64,000 bases of DNA, taken from assembly GCF_900101745.1 (NCBI RefSeq), contig NZ_FNAD01000005.1:186001-250000 (forward strand), given 5' to 3'. Every line of letters begins with the position of its first letter. The first letter of the stretch is position 1. The notes below the pieces were generated by a model. It did not search any database and had not been told where the DNA came from. It saw nothing but the letters and a program-made list of their open reading frames with translations. Both the position numbers and the translations under genes were made by a program. Shown one piece after another: positions 8,754-16,806 of the stretch. The DNA is from Glycomyces harbinensis (lineage in GTDB: Bacteria > Actinomycetota > Actinomycetes > Mycobacteriales > Micromonosporaceae).

Positions 8754-9443
8754 GTGGGACAAGGCGAGTACGAGCTGTTCTGGGGGGACCGGTCGCGGCC
8801 CGGGCGGGGACGGCCCCCCGGGCTCAGCCGCGAAGGCATCGTGGCCGAAGCCGTCGCAATCGCCGATGCCGAAGGCCTGCAAAAGGTCTCAATGAAACAC
8901 CTCGCCGAACGGCTCGGCAGCGGCGTCATGTCCCTGTACCGGCACGTGCCGGGCAAGGACGAACTGGTCATCCTCATGTACGACTCCCTCATGGCCGAAC
9001 CCCTGCCCGAACCCGAGGCCGACACCCTCCGCGACCTCCTGCTCGCATGGGGGCGCGCGGTGAAGGACATGCTCACGGCCCACCCGTGGGCGCTCAAAGT
9101 GGCTACCTCGCACCGCTCCATGGGACCGAACGAGGCGGCCTGGCTCGACGCGACGCTCGCCCGACTGGACGCGGTCGACATGCCCCCGAGACTCGCGATG
9201 ATCGCGATCCTGACCGTCGACTACTTCGCGCTCGGCGCGGTGCGACCCGAGATCGGCGGCTCCGAGTCCTCCGAGGAACTCTTCCGGTTCCTCGCCGACC
9301 CGGCGGTGAACTCGCGCTTCCCCCACCTCGCGCGGATGGCCGCGCCCGGCTCCCAGCCCGAACCGCCCCTGGACGACCACTTCGAGTTCGGCCTCGGACT
9401 CGTCGTCGACGGCCTGGAACGCTACATCGAATCCGCACGCTGA
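8754..9443 (+). CDS. TetR-family transcriptional repressor (tetracycline-repressor-like C-domain)
   Basis: 229 aa. GTG start with GGAGGA eight bases upstream. The N-terminal helix-turn-helix is clear: GRPPGLSREGIVAEAVAIAD, then MKHLAERLGSGVMSLYRHVPGKDEL. The rest is a helical ligand-binding and dimerisation domain of the TetR_C_1 class, including AHPWALKVATSHRSMGPNEAAWLDATL. Its start lies about 75 bp from the composite operator 8643-8680, so autorepression is likely. The controlled partner is probably the divergent DUF2306 membrane protein. The ligand is unknown. Confidence 0.92.
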   Translation: MGQGEYELFWGDRSRPGRGRPPGLSREGIVAEAVAIADAEGLQKVSMKHLAERLGSGVMSLYRHVPGKDELVILMYDSLMAEPLPEPEADTLRDLLLAWGRAVKDMLTAHPWALKVATSHRSMGPNEAAWLDATLARLDAVDMPPRLAMIAILTVDYFALGAVRPEIGGSESSEELFRFLADPAVNSRFPHLARMAAPGSQPEPPLDDHFEFGLGLVVDGLERYIESAR

Positions 9444-9570
9444 ACCGCACCGTGCGCCGCCTCACCCCCGGCGACCGACGCGGACCGGGCCGGATTGTCG
9501 GACCCCTCTGCCACCCTCAATACAAGGGGCGCGAGAAACCGCCCCCAAGGCCGCCAACCCTGCCATGAAA

Positions 9571-9606
9571 ACGAGGGGCCGACCCGTGTCCGGGCCGGCC
9601 CCTCGT
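9571..9606 (-). terminator. Terminator of the dicarboxylate symporter gene
   Basis: An 11-bp perfect stem (ACGAGGGGCCG with CGGCCCCTCGT) has a 14-base loop. On the minus strand it is followed by TTT and lies 21 bases past the stop of the symporter gene. Confidence 0.7.
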
Positions 9607-9627
9607 CATCTCAGGAGAGCAGTAAAG

Positions 9628-11037
9628 CTAAGCGGGTTGCAGCGCAGGCCCACCCTGACGGGCCGGACCAGCCGAACCACGGCCGTCCGCAGCATCCTCG
9701 GCACCGTCCTCGGCACCATCGAACGCCGACGCCGCATCAAGCGGCCGCGGCGCCGCGTCGTACACCTCGCGGTCGAGGATCTTCTCCGACTTCGCCACGA
9801 TCACCGGCACCACCATTTGCCCGGCCACGTTCGTCGCCGTACGGATCATGTCCATGATCGGGTCGATCGCCAGCAGCAGACCCACACCCTCCAGCGGCAG
9901 ACCCAGCGTCGACAGCGTCAGCGTCAGCATCACCGTCGCACCCGTCAGACCCGCCGTCGCGGCCGAACCGATGACCGACACGAACGCGATCAGCAGGTAA
10001 TCCTGCACACCCAGATCGACCCCGTACACCTGCGCCACGAAGATCGCGGCAATGGCCGGATAGATCGCGGCGCAACCGTCCATCTTCGTCGTCGCACCGA
10101 ACGGCGACGCGAACGACGCGTAATCGCGCGGCACCCCGAGCCGCTCCGTCACGATCTTCTGCGCCAACGGCAGCGTCCCCACCGACGAACGCGACACGAA
10201 CGCGAACTGGATCGCCGGCCACGCCTTCCGGAAGAACTGCACCGGCGACACCCGGGCGACCACACGCAGCAGCACCGGATAGACGATGAGCATCACCGCC
10301 AGAGCACCCGCATAAATGTCGATGCTGAAGACCGCCAGCGGCTCCAGCAGATCCCACCCGTACGAGTACACCGACTTGCCGATCAGCGCCGCAGTACCCA
10401 ACGGCGCCAGACGGATGACCCACCACAGCGCCTTCTGGACCAGCGACAGCGCCGACGCGTTGAACTTCAAGAACGGCTCCGCCTTGACGCCGATCCTCGC
10501 GGCCGCCGCGCCCACCACGATCGCGATGAACACGATCTGCAGGACGTTGACGTTCACGAACGCGTCGACCACGTTCGTCGGAATGATCCCGGTCAAGAAG
10601 TCCGTCCACGACCCCGACGTCTCCGGCGCGGCCGCCGCACTGGTGAGCTCCACGCCCTCACCCGGATTCGTCGCCAACCCGATGCCGAGCCCGATCGCCA
10701 CGGCGATGAGCGACGTGAGCGCGAACCAGCCCAAGGTCTTGGCGACCAGCCGGCCCGCGTTCGCGAGATTCCGCAGATTCGCGATCGAAGCGACGATCGC
10801 AGTGAAGACCAGGAACGGAACGATCAGGAACAGCAACTGCACGAACAACGTGCCGATCGTTTCCAGAGTCGTACCGAGCCACGCGACCGACCACTCCCGG
10901 GCGACATACCCCAGGACGAGGCCCAGCACGAGGCCGATGAGCAACTGTGCGGCGAACGGGACCTTGAAGCGCCGGCGCTTCAAGGTGCTCGCAGTGGTGT
11001 CGCCGGTCTCGGACGCGGCGCTGGCAGATGTGGACAT
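9628..11037 (-). CDS. Dicarboxylate/amino acid:cation symporter (DAACS, GltP/DctA type)
   Basis: 469 aa from the ATG at 11037, which has AGAGGA eight bases upstream. Eight membrane helices and two re-entrant hairpins are expected. The serine-rich hairpin motif is SRSSVGTLPLAQKIV, followed by PFGATTKMDGCAAIYPA (equivalent to the family PxGxTxNMDGTA, here with K in place of N). Later come LPLEGVGLLLAIDPIMDMIRTATNVAGQ, with the substrate-binding D and the DMxRTxxNVxG motif. The family imports glutamate, aspartate or C4-dicarboxylates with Na+ or H+. The C-terminal 40 residues form a low-complexity acidic Ala/Gly tail. It is transcribed alone. Confidence 0.92.
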   Translation of the reverse strand: MSTSASAASETGDTTASTLKRRRFKVPFAAQLLIGLVLGLVLGYVAREWSVAWLGTTLETIGTLFVQLLFLIVPFLVFTAIVASIANLRNLANAGRLVAKTLGWFALTSLIAVAIGLGIGLATNPGEGVELTSAAAAPETSGSWTDFLTGIIPTNVVDAFVNVNVLQIVFIAIVVGAAAARIGVKAEPFLKFNASALSLVQKALWWVIRLAPLGTAALIGKSVYSYGWDLLEPLAVFSIDIYAGALAVMLIVYPVLLRVVARVSPVQFFRKAWPAIQFAFVSRSSVGTLPLAQKIVTERLGVPRDYASFASPFGATTKMDGCAAIYPAIAAIFVAQVYGVDLGVQDYLLIAFVSVIGSAATAGLTGATVMLTLTLSTLGLPLEGVGLLLAIDPIMDMIRTATNVAGQMVVPVIVAKSEKILDREVYDAAPRPLDAASAFDGAEDGAEDAADGRGSAGPARQGGPALQPA

Positions 11038-11389
11038 GGGTGATCCTCTGAGCAGATTCAGGGCGGGCAGCACGACACAGGGGCACAGGGCGCGGTGGCG
11101 CCCCGCCGCTACAGGCGTGCTTACTAAGGAAATGCCGGAACGGACTCAGGTCCGGCACGGAAAACGGGAGGCATCGGCGAGCCCGCCGGTGAGGCCGTAC
11201 GTACTAACGACAGAGCACGGTCGACACGCGGCAGAAGTCGATATGACGCCTGCGTGTCAGATACCGGTACGTAACGGAGAAGTTCATCGCCCACCAACGA
11301 TAGACGATCTCGCATATCGGACGCAAGAGCCGGTGAGCGATCGCATACAGACGCGAGCACCCCCACCGACCCGGGACTAGATTCATGTG
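11038..11389. other. 352-bp intergenic region between symporter and fluoride channel genes
   Basis: This is noticeably less GC-rich than its surroundings and contains no convincing gene. It must hold the divergent promoters of the symporter (minus) and crcB pair (plus). I see related short words, CGTACGTACTAACG near 11196 and GGTACGTAACGG near 11266, and an imperfect dyad CCGGAACGGACT-cagg-TCCGG near 11135. I looked for a fluoride riboswitch and did not find its conserved core. Confidence 0.5.
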
Positions 11390-11839
11390 ATGCCCCGACC
11401 CGACCGGCCACCGCTGCGCAGCACCCTGCGCGCCGTCCCGACCGCCGCCCTCACCGCGGTCGCCGCCGGCGGCGCCATCGGAGCCCTCGCCCGGCACGCG
11501 CTCACGGTCGCCCTCCCCGCCCCGCCCGGCTCGTTCGACCTCGCCACCTTCCTCGCCAACACCGCCGGCGGCCTCCTCATCGGCATCCTCATGGTGATCC
11601 TCACCGAGGTCAGACCCGGAGCACGGCTCGTGCGGCCATTCCTGGGCGTCGGCGTACTCGGCGGCTTCACCACCTTCTCCACCTACATCGTCGGCATCGG
11701 CCGCGCCATCGACGCCGAAGCGCAACTGCTCGCCGTCGCCTACGCCTTCGCGACCCTGGCCGCCGCACTCACCGCAGCGGCCCTCGGCATGTGGGCGACC
11801 CGCCGAGCCGTCGCCCGACCGCGGAGGGAGGAGCCGTGA
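11390..11839 (+). CDS. crcB: Fluoride ion channel subunit CrcB/Fluc 1
   Basis: 149 aa; a GTG at 11387 directly before the ATG is an alternative start. Four membrane helices. Family motifs: GGAIGALARH in helix 1, FLANTAGGLLIGIL with the pore-lining Asn, and GVLGGFTTFSTY, which carries the Phe-box and the Na+-binding loop. CrcB proteins are dual-topology fluoride exporters. It overlaps the second subunit gene by four bases (GTGA), so they are likely co-produced as an antiparallel heterodimer, as in other Actinobacteria and Bacilli with paired genes. Confidence 0.93.
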   Translation: MPRPDRPPLRSTLRAVPTAALTAVAAGGAIGALARHALTVALPAPPGSFDLATFLANTAGGLLIGILMVILTEVRPGARLVRPFLGVGVLGGFTTFSTYIVGIGRAIDAEAQLLAVAYAFATLAAALTAAALGMWATRRAVARPRREEP

Positions 11840-12198
11840 CGCTGCTGCTGGTCGCCGCCGGAGCCGCCGTGGGCGCTCCGGCCCGATTCCTCACCGACGT
11901 CCTGATCGCCCACTACGCGGGACGCCGACTCCCCTGGGGAACCCTGGCGGTCAACACCACCGGCTCCGGCATCGCGGTGTTCCTCGCGGTCGCCATCGCC
12001 GACCCGGCCTGGACCGCACTGCTGGCCACGGGCTTCTGCGGGGCGCTCACCACCTACTCGACCCTGTCGTACGAGACGCTCGTCCTGGCCGAAGAGGGGC
12101 GCTGGCGCGCGGCGGCCGCCAACGTGGGACTGAACCTCGCGGGAGGGCTCGCGGCGGGCCTGATCGGCCTCGCGATAGCGCGCCTCGTCACCGGCTGA
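11836..12198 (+). CDS. crcB: Fluoride ion channel subunit CrcB/Fluc 2
   Basis: 120 aa. The GTG at 11836 overlaps the stop of the first crcB (GTGA) and has GGAGGAG a few bases upstream. Four short membrane helices. Motifs: AAGAAVGAPARFLTD, LAVNTTGSGIAVFL with the pore Asn, and GFCGALTTYSTLSYET. In the last motif the family FTTFST is changed to LTTYST, so one Phe-box aromatic is replaced by Leu. That suggests the two subunits are functionally unequal. Confidence 0.92.
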   Translation: MTLLLVAAGAAVGAPARFLTDVLIAHYAGRRLPWGTLAVNTTGSGIAVFLAVAIADPAWTALLATGFCGALTTYSTLSYETLVLAEEGRWRAAAANVGLNLAGGLAAGLIGLAIARLVTG

Positions 12199-12683
12199 AC
12201 CACCGCGGGGGACAGCGGGGCCCGAAACCGCACCGCATCGGCGAACGGTGCAGCGCCACCGGCTTCGGCGGAGAACGGCACGACGGCCCCAGCCCGTTCC
12301 AGGAACACCCGCCTCGCGCGGACCAGCGCGCCTCGAAGGCCGCACGACCGGCCGACACCGAAGGAGCCTCGGGCAAGCGAACCCTCCGCGCCTCAGGTGC
12401 GCCGTGCGCCAGGCCTCCCGAACGAGCCACCTCAGATATGCGCAGTCACCTCAGGCACGCGGAATGTCGGACCCATCGGCCACCCTTGTGTCGGGGGCCC
12501 TGCGAAGTCCGATTTGAAGGCTGATGCCGGGCTCGTCCCTCCAATGCCGACACGCGCGGGCGTGCGGCAAATCCGCGGTTCGGGCCGCCGCATGGCCCAC
12601 GATCGAGGTCCTGCCAGATCTGTCGGCCGGGGTGCCCGGGCGCCTCCGCGCACCCCGGCCGACACGAGTCGAAGGGACCCCTG
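12199..12683. other. 485-bp gap upstream of the subtilase, with repeat element and large hairpin
   Basis: There is no convincing coding sequence. It contains a 26-bp imperfect repeat (12461-12486) of a sequence also found at 9492-9517, resembling a weak PafBC-type promoter. It also contains a 15-bp perfect inverted repeat at 12621-12664, just before the ribosome-binding site (GAAGGG at 12671) of the subtilase gene. The rest is featureless GC-rich sequence. Confidence 0.5.
12621..12664 (+). promoter_or_regulatory. Large hairpin in the leader of the subtilase gene
   Basis: TGTCGGCCGGGGTGC (12621-12635) pairs perfectly with GCACCCCGGCCGACA (12650-12664) across a 14-base loop. There is no T-run after it. 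It sits seven bases before the GAAGGG ribosome-binding site, so it could stabilise or attenuate the mRNA, or terminate upstream transcripts. Confidence 0.55.
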
Positions 12684-15236
12684 ATGCCGGGATTCCGCAC
12701 CCGCCCGCGCCGCCGATCCGCTTCCACCGCTTTGCCGCACCTCGCCGCCCACTGGCGGCCGCTGCTCGCGGCATCGCTAGCACTGCCGCTCCTCGTCTCG
12801 TCCGCCCCTGCGGCCGAAGCGAAAACGGAGGACGGGCCTGCACCGGTGTGGCTGGTGGAACTCGTCCCCGGCGCGAGCGCGGACGCACTCGAAGCGGCCG
12901 CCCACGACCTCGACTACACGCTCCGGCACGACTTCGAGCGGGTGTGGAACGGCGTCTCGGTCGAAGCCGACCCGGCCACCGCCCGCCGCCTCGAAGGCCT
13001 CGACCTGGTCGAAGAGGTCTGGTCGGACGTGGTCTTCACCGGGCCCGCCCGCGTCGGCACCACCCCCGACGCGCCCGCCGAATCCGGCGCCATTCCCGAA
13101 CTGGCCCAGGCGATCGAGACCACGCGCGCCGCCGACGCACACGAGCGGGGCATCACCGGCGAGGGCGTCAAGGTCGGCGTCATCGACACCGGCATCGACT
13201 ACACCCACCCCGACCTCGGCGGCTGCTTCGGCCGCGGCTGCCGCGTGGTGACCGGCGCCGACTTCGTGGGCGACGAGTTCGACTCGGACGACCCCGAGAA
13301 CGCCGAACCCGTCCCCGACGACGACCCCGCCGACTGCGGCGGCCACGGCACCCACGTCGCCGGCATCGTCGGCGCGAACGGCCAGGTCACCGGCGTCGCC
13401 CCCGACGCGCGGTTCGGCGCGTACAAGGTCTTCGGCTGCGAGGGCTCCACCAGCTCCGAAGTGATCATGCAGGCCCTCGAAGCGGCCCTCGACGACGGCA
13501 TGGACGTCGTGAACCTCTCACTGGGCCAGTCGTTCCAGTGGCCCGGCTACCCGACGGCCGAGGCGGCCGACCGGCTCACCGAGGAGGGCGTGGTCGTGGT
13601 CGCCTCGATGGGCAACGACGGCGAGGCCGGGGTCTACTCCGGCTCGGCGCCCGGCGTCGGCGAGGACGTCATCGCGGTGGCCTCCACCGACAACCCGTCC
13701 GAGCGCATGGAGGCGGCGTTCGTGCCCGGACTCGACCGCGCCATCGGCTACCGGGTGCTCGACGCGACGCCCGCACCGGAACCCGGGACGGCGACCGACG
13801 AGCTGGTGTGGCTCGGCCGCGCCTGCGCCGACGACGCCTCGGAAGGCGACGTGAACGGCAAGGCGGCGTTGATCATCCGCGGCACCTGCACGTTCAAGGA
13901 GAAGTACGCGCGGGCCGTCGCCGAGGGCGCGACGAGCGTCGTGGTCTACAACGATCGGTCCGGGCCGTTCGGCGGCGCGGGGGTCGAGGACCTCGGCGTC
14001 CCGATGGTCTCCGTGACCGACACCGACGGTGCGGACCTGCGGGACCTGACCGAGATCGGCGAGGGTCCCGTCCTGGAGTTCACGGACGAGACGGTGCTGG
14101 TCGACCTGCCCCGGGCCGGGCTCGCCTCCGCGTTCACCGCGTACGGCCCGGCCCCGGACCTCCAGTTCAAACCGGACCTGGCCGCGCCGGGCGGCGGGAT
14201 CTGGTCGACGGTGCCGGTCGCCGACGGCTCGTACGAGTCGCTGTCGGGCACGTCGATGTCGTCCCCGCACGTGGCCGGCGCGGCGGCCCTGCTGCTGGAC
14301 GCCGAACCGCGGCTGGAGCCGCGCGAGGTGCGAACCCGCCTCGCGAACTCGGCCAAGCCGGTCGCGTGGGGCGACAACCCGGACCTGGGCGAACTCGAAG
14401 CGGCGCACCGGCAGGGGACCGGAGTCATCGACGTGATCGACGCCCTCGACGCCGAAGCCTGCCTGTACCCGACGGGGGTCAACGTCGGCGACGGCACCGA
14501 GGCGCGCACGTTCGAGCTGACGCTGACCTCGCGTGAGCGCGCCGCGCGCTCATACGCATTGACGCACCAGTCGACGATCGCGACCACCGGCGACGACATG
14601 GACCCGGGCTTCCATGCGGCCGAACCGAAGGTGACGTTCGCGCCGCAGGAGCTCACGCTGTATCCGGGCCAGTCGGCGACCGTGGAGGTCACGGTCGAGC
14701 CGAGCGAGGAACTGCCGCTCGGCAGCGTCTTCGGCGGGCGCATCACGGCGAGGCCCGAGGGCGACGGCGAGTCGCTGACGGCCGCCTACTCGGGCTACCA
14801 GGGCGACTACCTCGCGATTCCAGTGCTGGAGCACCCGGACTACCCGAGCCTGGCCGCGGTCGTCGGGCAGGACGCGGAGACGCGCGAGTTCGAGTACCGG
14901 GACCTGGAAGACGGCGAAAAGTTCAGCATCGCCGAGGGCCCCGACGTGGCCGCGCTCGTGTTCCTGGGACACCAGGTCGCCGAGATGGAGGTCAGCGCGA
15001 CCAACGTCGACAGCGGAGCGATCATCGAGTGGGAGCCGGAGGCGTACCTGCCGCGCTCGCCCGGGCCGGGCGATGCGATGGCGATCCACTTGGAGGACTT
15101 GTCGGCCCAGCGGCCCGACGCGTTCGAGCCGGGCCAGTGGACCTTGGAAGTGCGGGTGCTCAAGGCCTTGGGCGACCCGGCGAATCCGGATCACTGGGAG
15201 CAGTGGACCTCGCCGGCGTTCACGCTCACGGACTGA
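12684..15236 (+). CDS. Secreted subtilisin-like serine protease (S8) with PA domain
   Basis: 850 aa; ATG at 12684 with GAAGGG eight bases upstream. A long basic signal peptide (hydrophobic stretch about 27-42, cut near AAEA) leads to an I9-like prodomain (about 52-118). The catalytic triad is D168 (VIDTGIDYTHPDL), H221 (GHGTHVAG) and S524 (GTSMSSPHVAGAAAL). The roughly 300-residue spacing from His to Ser accommodates a PA insert (about 365-435, GKAALIIRGTCTFKEKYARAVAEGA). The last 250 residues form a beta-rich Fn3-like C-domain with no membrane anchor or sorting signal. It is probably a secreted protein-degrading enzyme with autocatalytic maturation. Confidence 0.93.
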   Translation: MPGFRTRPRRRSASTALPHLAAHWRPLLAASLALPLLVSSAPAAEAKTEDGPAPVWLVELVPGASADALEAAAHDLDYTLRHDFERVWNGVSVEADPATARRLEGLDLVEEVWSDVVFTGPARVGTTPDAPAESGAIPELAQAIETTRAADAHERGITGEGVKVGVIDTGIDYTHPDLGGCFGRGCRVVTGADFVGDEFDSDDPENAEPVPDDDPADCGGHGTHVAGIVGANGQVTGVAPDARFGAYKVFGCEGSTSSEVIMQALEAALDDGMDVVNLSLGQSFQWPGYPTAEAADRLTEEGVVVVASMGNDGEAGVYSGSAPGVGEDVIAVASTDNPSERMEAAFVPGLDRAIGYRVLDATPAPEPGTATDELVWLGRACADDASEGDVNGKAALIIRGTCTFKEKYARAVAEGATSVVVYNDRSGPFGGAGVEDLGVPMVSVTDTDGADLRDLTEIGEGPVLEFTDETVLVDLPRAGLASAFTAYGPAPDLQFKPDLAAPGGGIWSTVPVADGSYESLSGTSMSSPHVAGAAALLLDAEPRLEPREVRTRLANSAKPVAWGDNPDLGELEAAHRQGTGVIDVIDALDAEACLYPTGVNVGDGTEARTFELTLTSRERAARSYALTHQSTIATTGDDMDPGFHAAEPKVTFAPQELTLYPGQSATVEVTVEPSEELPLGSVFGGRITARPEGDGESLTAAYSGYQGDYLAIPVLEHPDYPSLAAVVGQDAETREFEYRDLEDGEKFSIAEGPDVAALVFLGHQVAEMEVSATNVDSGAIIEWEPEAYLPRSPGPGDAMAIHLEDLSAQRPDAFEPGQWTLEVRVLKALGDPANPDHWEQWTSPAFTLTD

Positions 15237-15287
15237 ATGTTTCCCCGGGGTCCGCCAGGAATGGCGCGGATCCCCGGGAGCGTTGAG

Positions 15288-15323
15288 CGCGGGCGACCGG
15301 ACTGGATGGTCCGGTCGCCCGCG
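15288..15323 (+). terminator. Terminator of the subtilase gene
   Basis: A 14-bp perfect stem (CGCGGGCGACCGGA with TCCGGTCGCCCGCG) has an 8-base loop, 51 bases past the stop codon. It is followed by TTCGCTTT and has no long T-run, which is usual for high-GC actinobacterial terminators. Confidence 0.75.
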
Positions 15324-15420
15324 TTCGCTTTGGTCGGGCCGGTGTTGCGGGGACCGCGCGCGGGTGGCTCCCGCGCGCGGTCTCGGTATGGCGACTTTCG
15401 CGATTCCCCTTGTATGGTCG

Positions 15421-15448
15421 CCATCCCGCAGTGCCGGATGGGTTTTTT
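15421..15448 (+). terminator. Short hairpin with T6 tract
   Basis: CCATCC (15421-15426) pairs with GGATGG (15436-15441), followed by G and six T. It is the only classic U-tract terminator in this gap, but no gene is seen directly upstream. It could end read-through from the subtilase or a small RNA. Confidence 0.5.
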
Positions 15449-15680
15449 GTTACAACCGTGACATGGCCTGCGGGGAACTGGCGAGCACTATTTTCCAGCC
15501 TGTGGATAACTGCCGCCGAGCCGCGCTTCGCGCAGGACACGGCCTCGTCGGAGGCGGTGTCCGCTCGGTGGTCGAAGCTCGTCTGGCGCATGGATCAACC
15601 GTGGCACATGCCTCCACAAAGCCGCAAGTGGAAGTTCGTCGCCTGTGGATAACTCGGTGCCCCTGCTGGTCGGGCAGGGT

Positions 15681-16415
15681 TTATTGGCGGCGGTGGACCA
15701 GTTGCGCTCCGGCCTGGTCCCTCGGCGTGATGGTGATCTGGTCGATGTTCACATGGGCCGGCCTGGTCGCCACCCACGCGATCGAGTCGGCCACATCCTC
15801 CGCCGTCAGCGGGGTCATCCCCGCGTACACCGAATCGGCCCGCTTCTGGTCCCCCTCGAACCGCACCACGCTGAACTCGGTCTCGACCATGCCCGGGTCG
15901 ACCTCGCACACCCGCACCGGCTCCCCCAGCAGCTCCATGCGCAGCACCCTTGTCAGCGCCGCCTCCGCGTGCTTCGCCGCGTTGTAGCCGCCCCCGCCCG
16001 GGTACGGCTGGTGCGCCGCGATCGAGCCGATCACCACGACCTGCCCGTCCCCCGAGGCCACCAGCTTCGGCAGGAGCGCCTTGGTGACCCGCACCGTCCC
16101 CAGCACGTTCACGTCGTACATCCGCTGCCACAGTTCGAGGTCCGCACCCGCGATCGAGTCGAGCCCGAACGCCCCGCCCGCGTTGTTGACGAGCAGGTCG
16201 CAGCGGCTCACCACGGCGGCGAAGGCGGCCACCGAATCCTCGTCGGTCACGTCCAGCGGCAGCGCGGTCCCGCCGCATTCGGCGGCGACCTCGGCGAGCC
16301 GGTCGGCTCTGCGGGCCCCCAGCACGACGTCGAACCCGGCTTCGGCCAGGGCTTTCGCGGTGGCCGCCCCGATGCCGCTGCTCGCTCCCGTGACGACTGC
16401 GGTCTTCCTGCTCAT
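15681..16415 (-). CDS. Short-chain dehydrogenase/reductase (YdfG-like)
   Basis: 244 aa. The Rossmann NADP-binding motif TGASSGIGAATAKALAEAG is at 9-27, with VVLGARRADRL marking NADP preference. LLVNNAGGAFG comes next, and the Ser-Tyr-Lys triad lies in GSIAAHQPYPGGGGYNAAKHA. The C-terminal half has VDPGMVETEF and TAEDVADSIAWVATRPAHVNIDQI, as in the YdfG/serine-3-dehydrogenase-like classical SDRs. The substrate (3-hydroxy acids, serine or similar) cannot be told. It is a single gene, divergent from the riboswitch-metE unit. Confidence 0.9.
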   Translation of the reverse strand: MSRKTAVVTGASSGIGAATAKALAEAGFDVVLGARRADRLAEVAAECGGTALPLDVTDEDSVAAFAAVVSRCDLLVNNAGGAFGLDSIAGADLELWQRMYDVNVLGTVRVTKALLPKLVASGDGQVVVIGSIAAHQPYPGGGGYNAAKHAEAALTRVLRMELLGEPVRVCEVDPGMVETEFSVVRFEGDQKRADSVYAGMTPLTAEDVADSIAWVATRPAHVNIDQITITPRDQAGAQLVHRRQ

Positions 16416-16563
16416 GGATTCCTCCTCGGTGCGTCGGATGGGTCCGCCGGCGCTCGAGGCGCCGCCGGTCCGATCGGACCCTACTCGGGGGCTTTCGGCG
16501 CCCGCTTCGGGTTCTCACACTCTGGCCGCTCTCGCCGCACCGCGCCGCGGCGGCCGTACCATC

Positions 16564-16750
16564 GCGGGTGACGCTGGTTCCGCGGCAGTGCGCCTGCCGC
16601 GGCCAAGAGGGAATCTGGTGTGAATCCAGGACTGCCCCGCAGCGGTGAGAGGGAACGAACCCCGCCATGAGCACTGGGCCCGCGGGTCTGGGAAGCGGCG
16701 GGAAGTAGGTGCCGGCGACGGCGCGCCCTCGAGTCCGAATACCTGCCCGC
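16564..16750 (+). ncRNA. Cobalamin (B12) riboswitch controlling metE
   Basis: The conserved core is seen in order: GGCAGTGCGCCTGCC stem, AAGAGGGAATCTGGTGTGAA with TCCAGGACTGCCCCGCA, then AGCGGTGAGAGGG, GCACTGGG, and CTGGGAAGCGGCGGGAAGTAGG. This matches the adenosylcobalamin riboswitch (B12 box and L5-L13 kissing elements). A putative -10 TACCAT at 16557-16562 places the transcript start at about 16568. A 9-bp hairpin (16754-16773) follows, and the metE ribosome-binding site is at 16791. B12 would shut off this B12-independent enzyme, so the genome probably also has MetH. Confidence 0.93.
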
Positions 16751-16806
16751 GTCCCGCGCGCGACCGCGCGCGGCCCCGTTGTCGCACGTTCGAGGGAAAC
16801 TGACAC

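Larger units (their letters stand above)
15237..15680. other. 444-bp intergenic region with terminators and two DnaA-box sequences
   Basis: No gene is supported. It contains three hairpins: 15244-15280 (imperfect, CCCGGGG arms), a strong 14-bp stem at 15288-15323, and a short stem with T6 at 15421-15448. It also holds two copies of TGTGGATAA (TTATCCACA on the minus strand) at 15501-15509 and 15644-15652. The 15430-15660 part is less GC-rich than its neighbours. Confidence 0.55.

Noticed and set aside
11040-11389. Fluoride riboswitch upstream of crcB
   Set aside because: I looked for the conserved GGNGATG and GCTGATG core on the plus strand and did not find it.
12248-12517. Small coding sequence in the gap before the subtilase
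   Set aside because: Arg/Pro-rich translation typical of antisense or off-frame high-GC DNA, and no start signal.
15430-15660. Chromosomal origin (oriC)
   Set aside because: There are only two DnaA boxes, and no dnaA or dnaN beside them.
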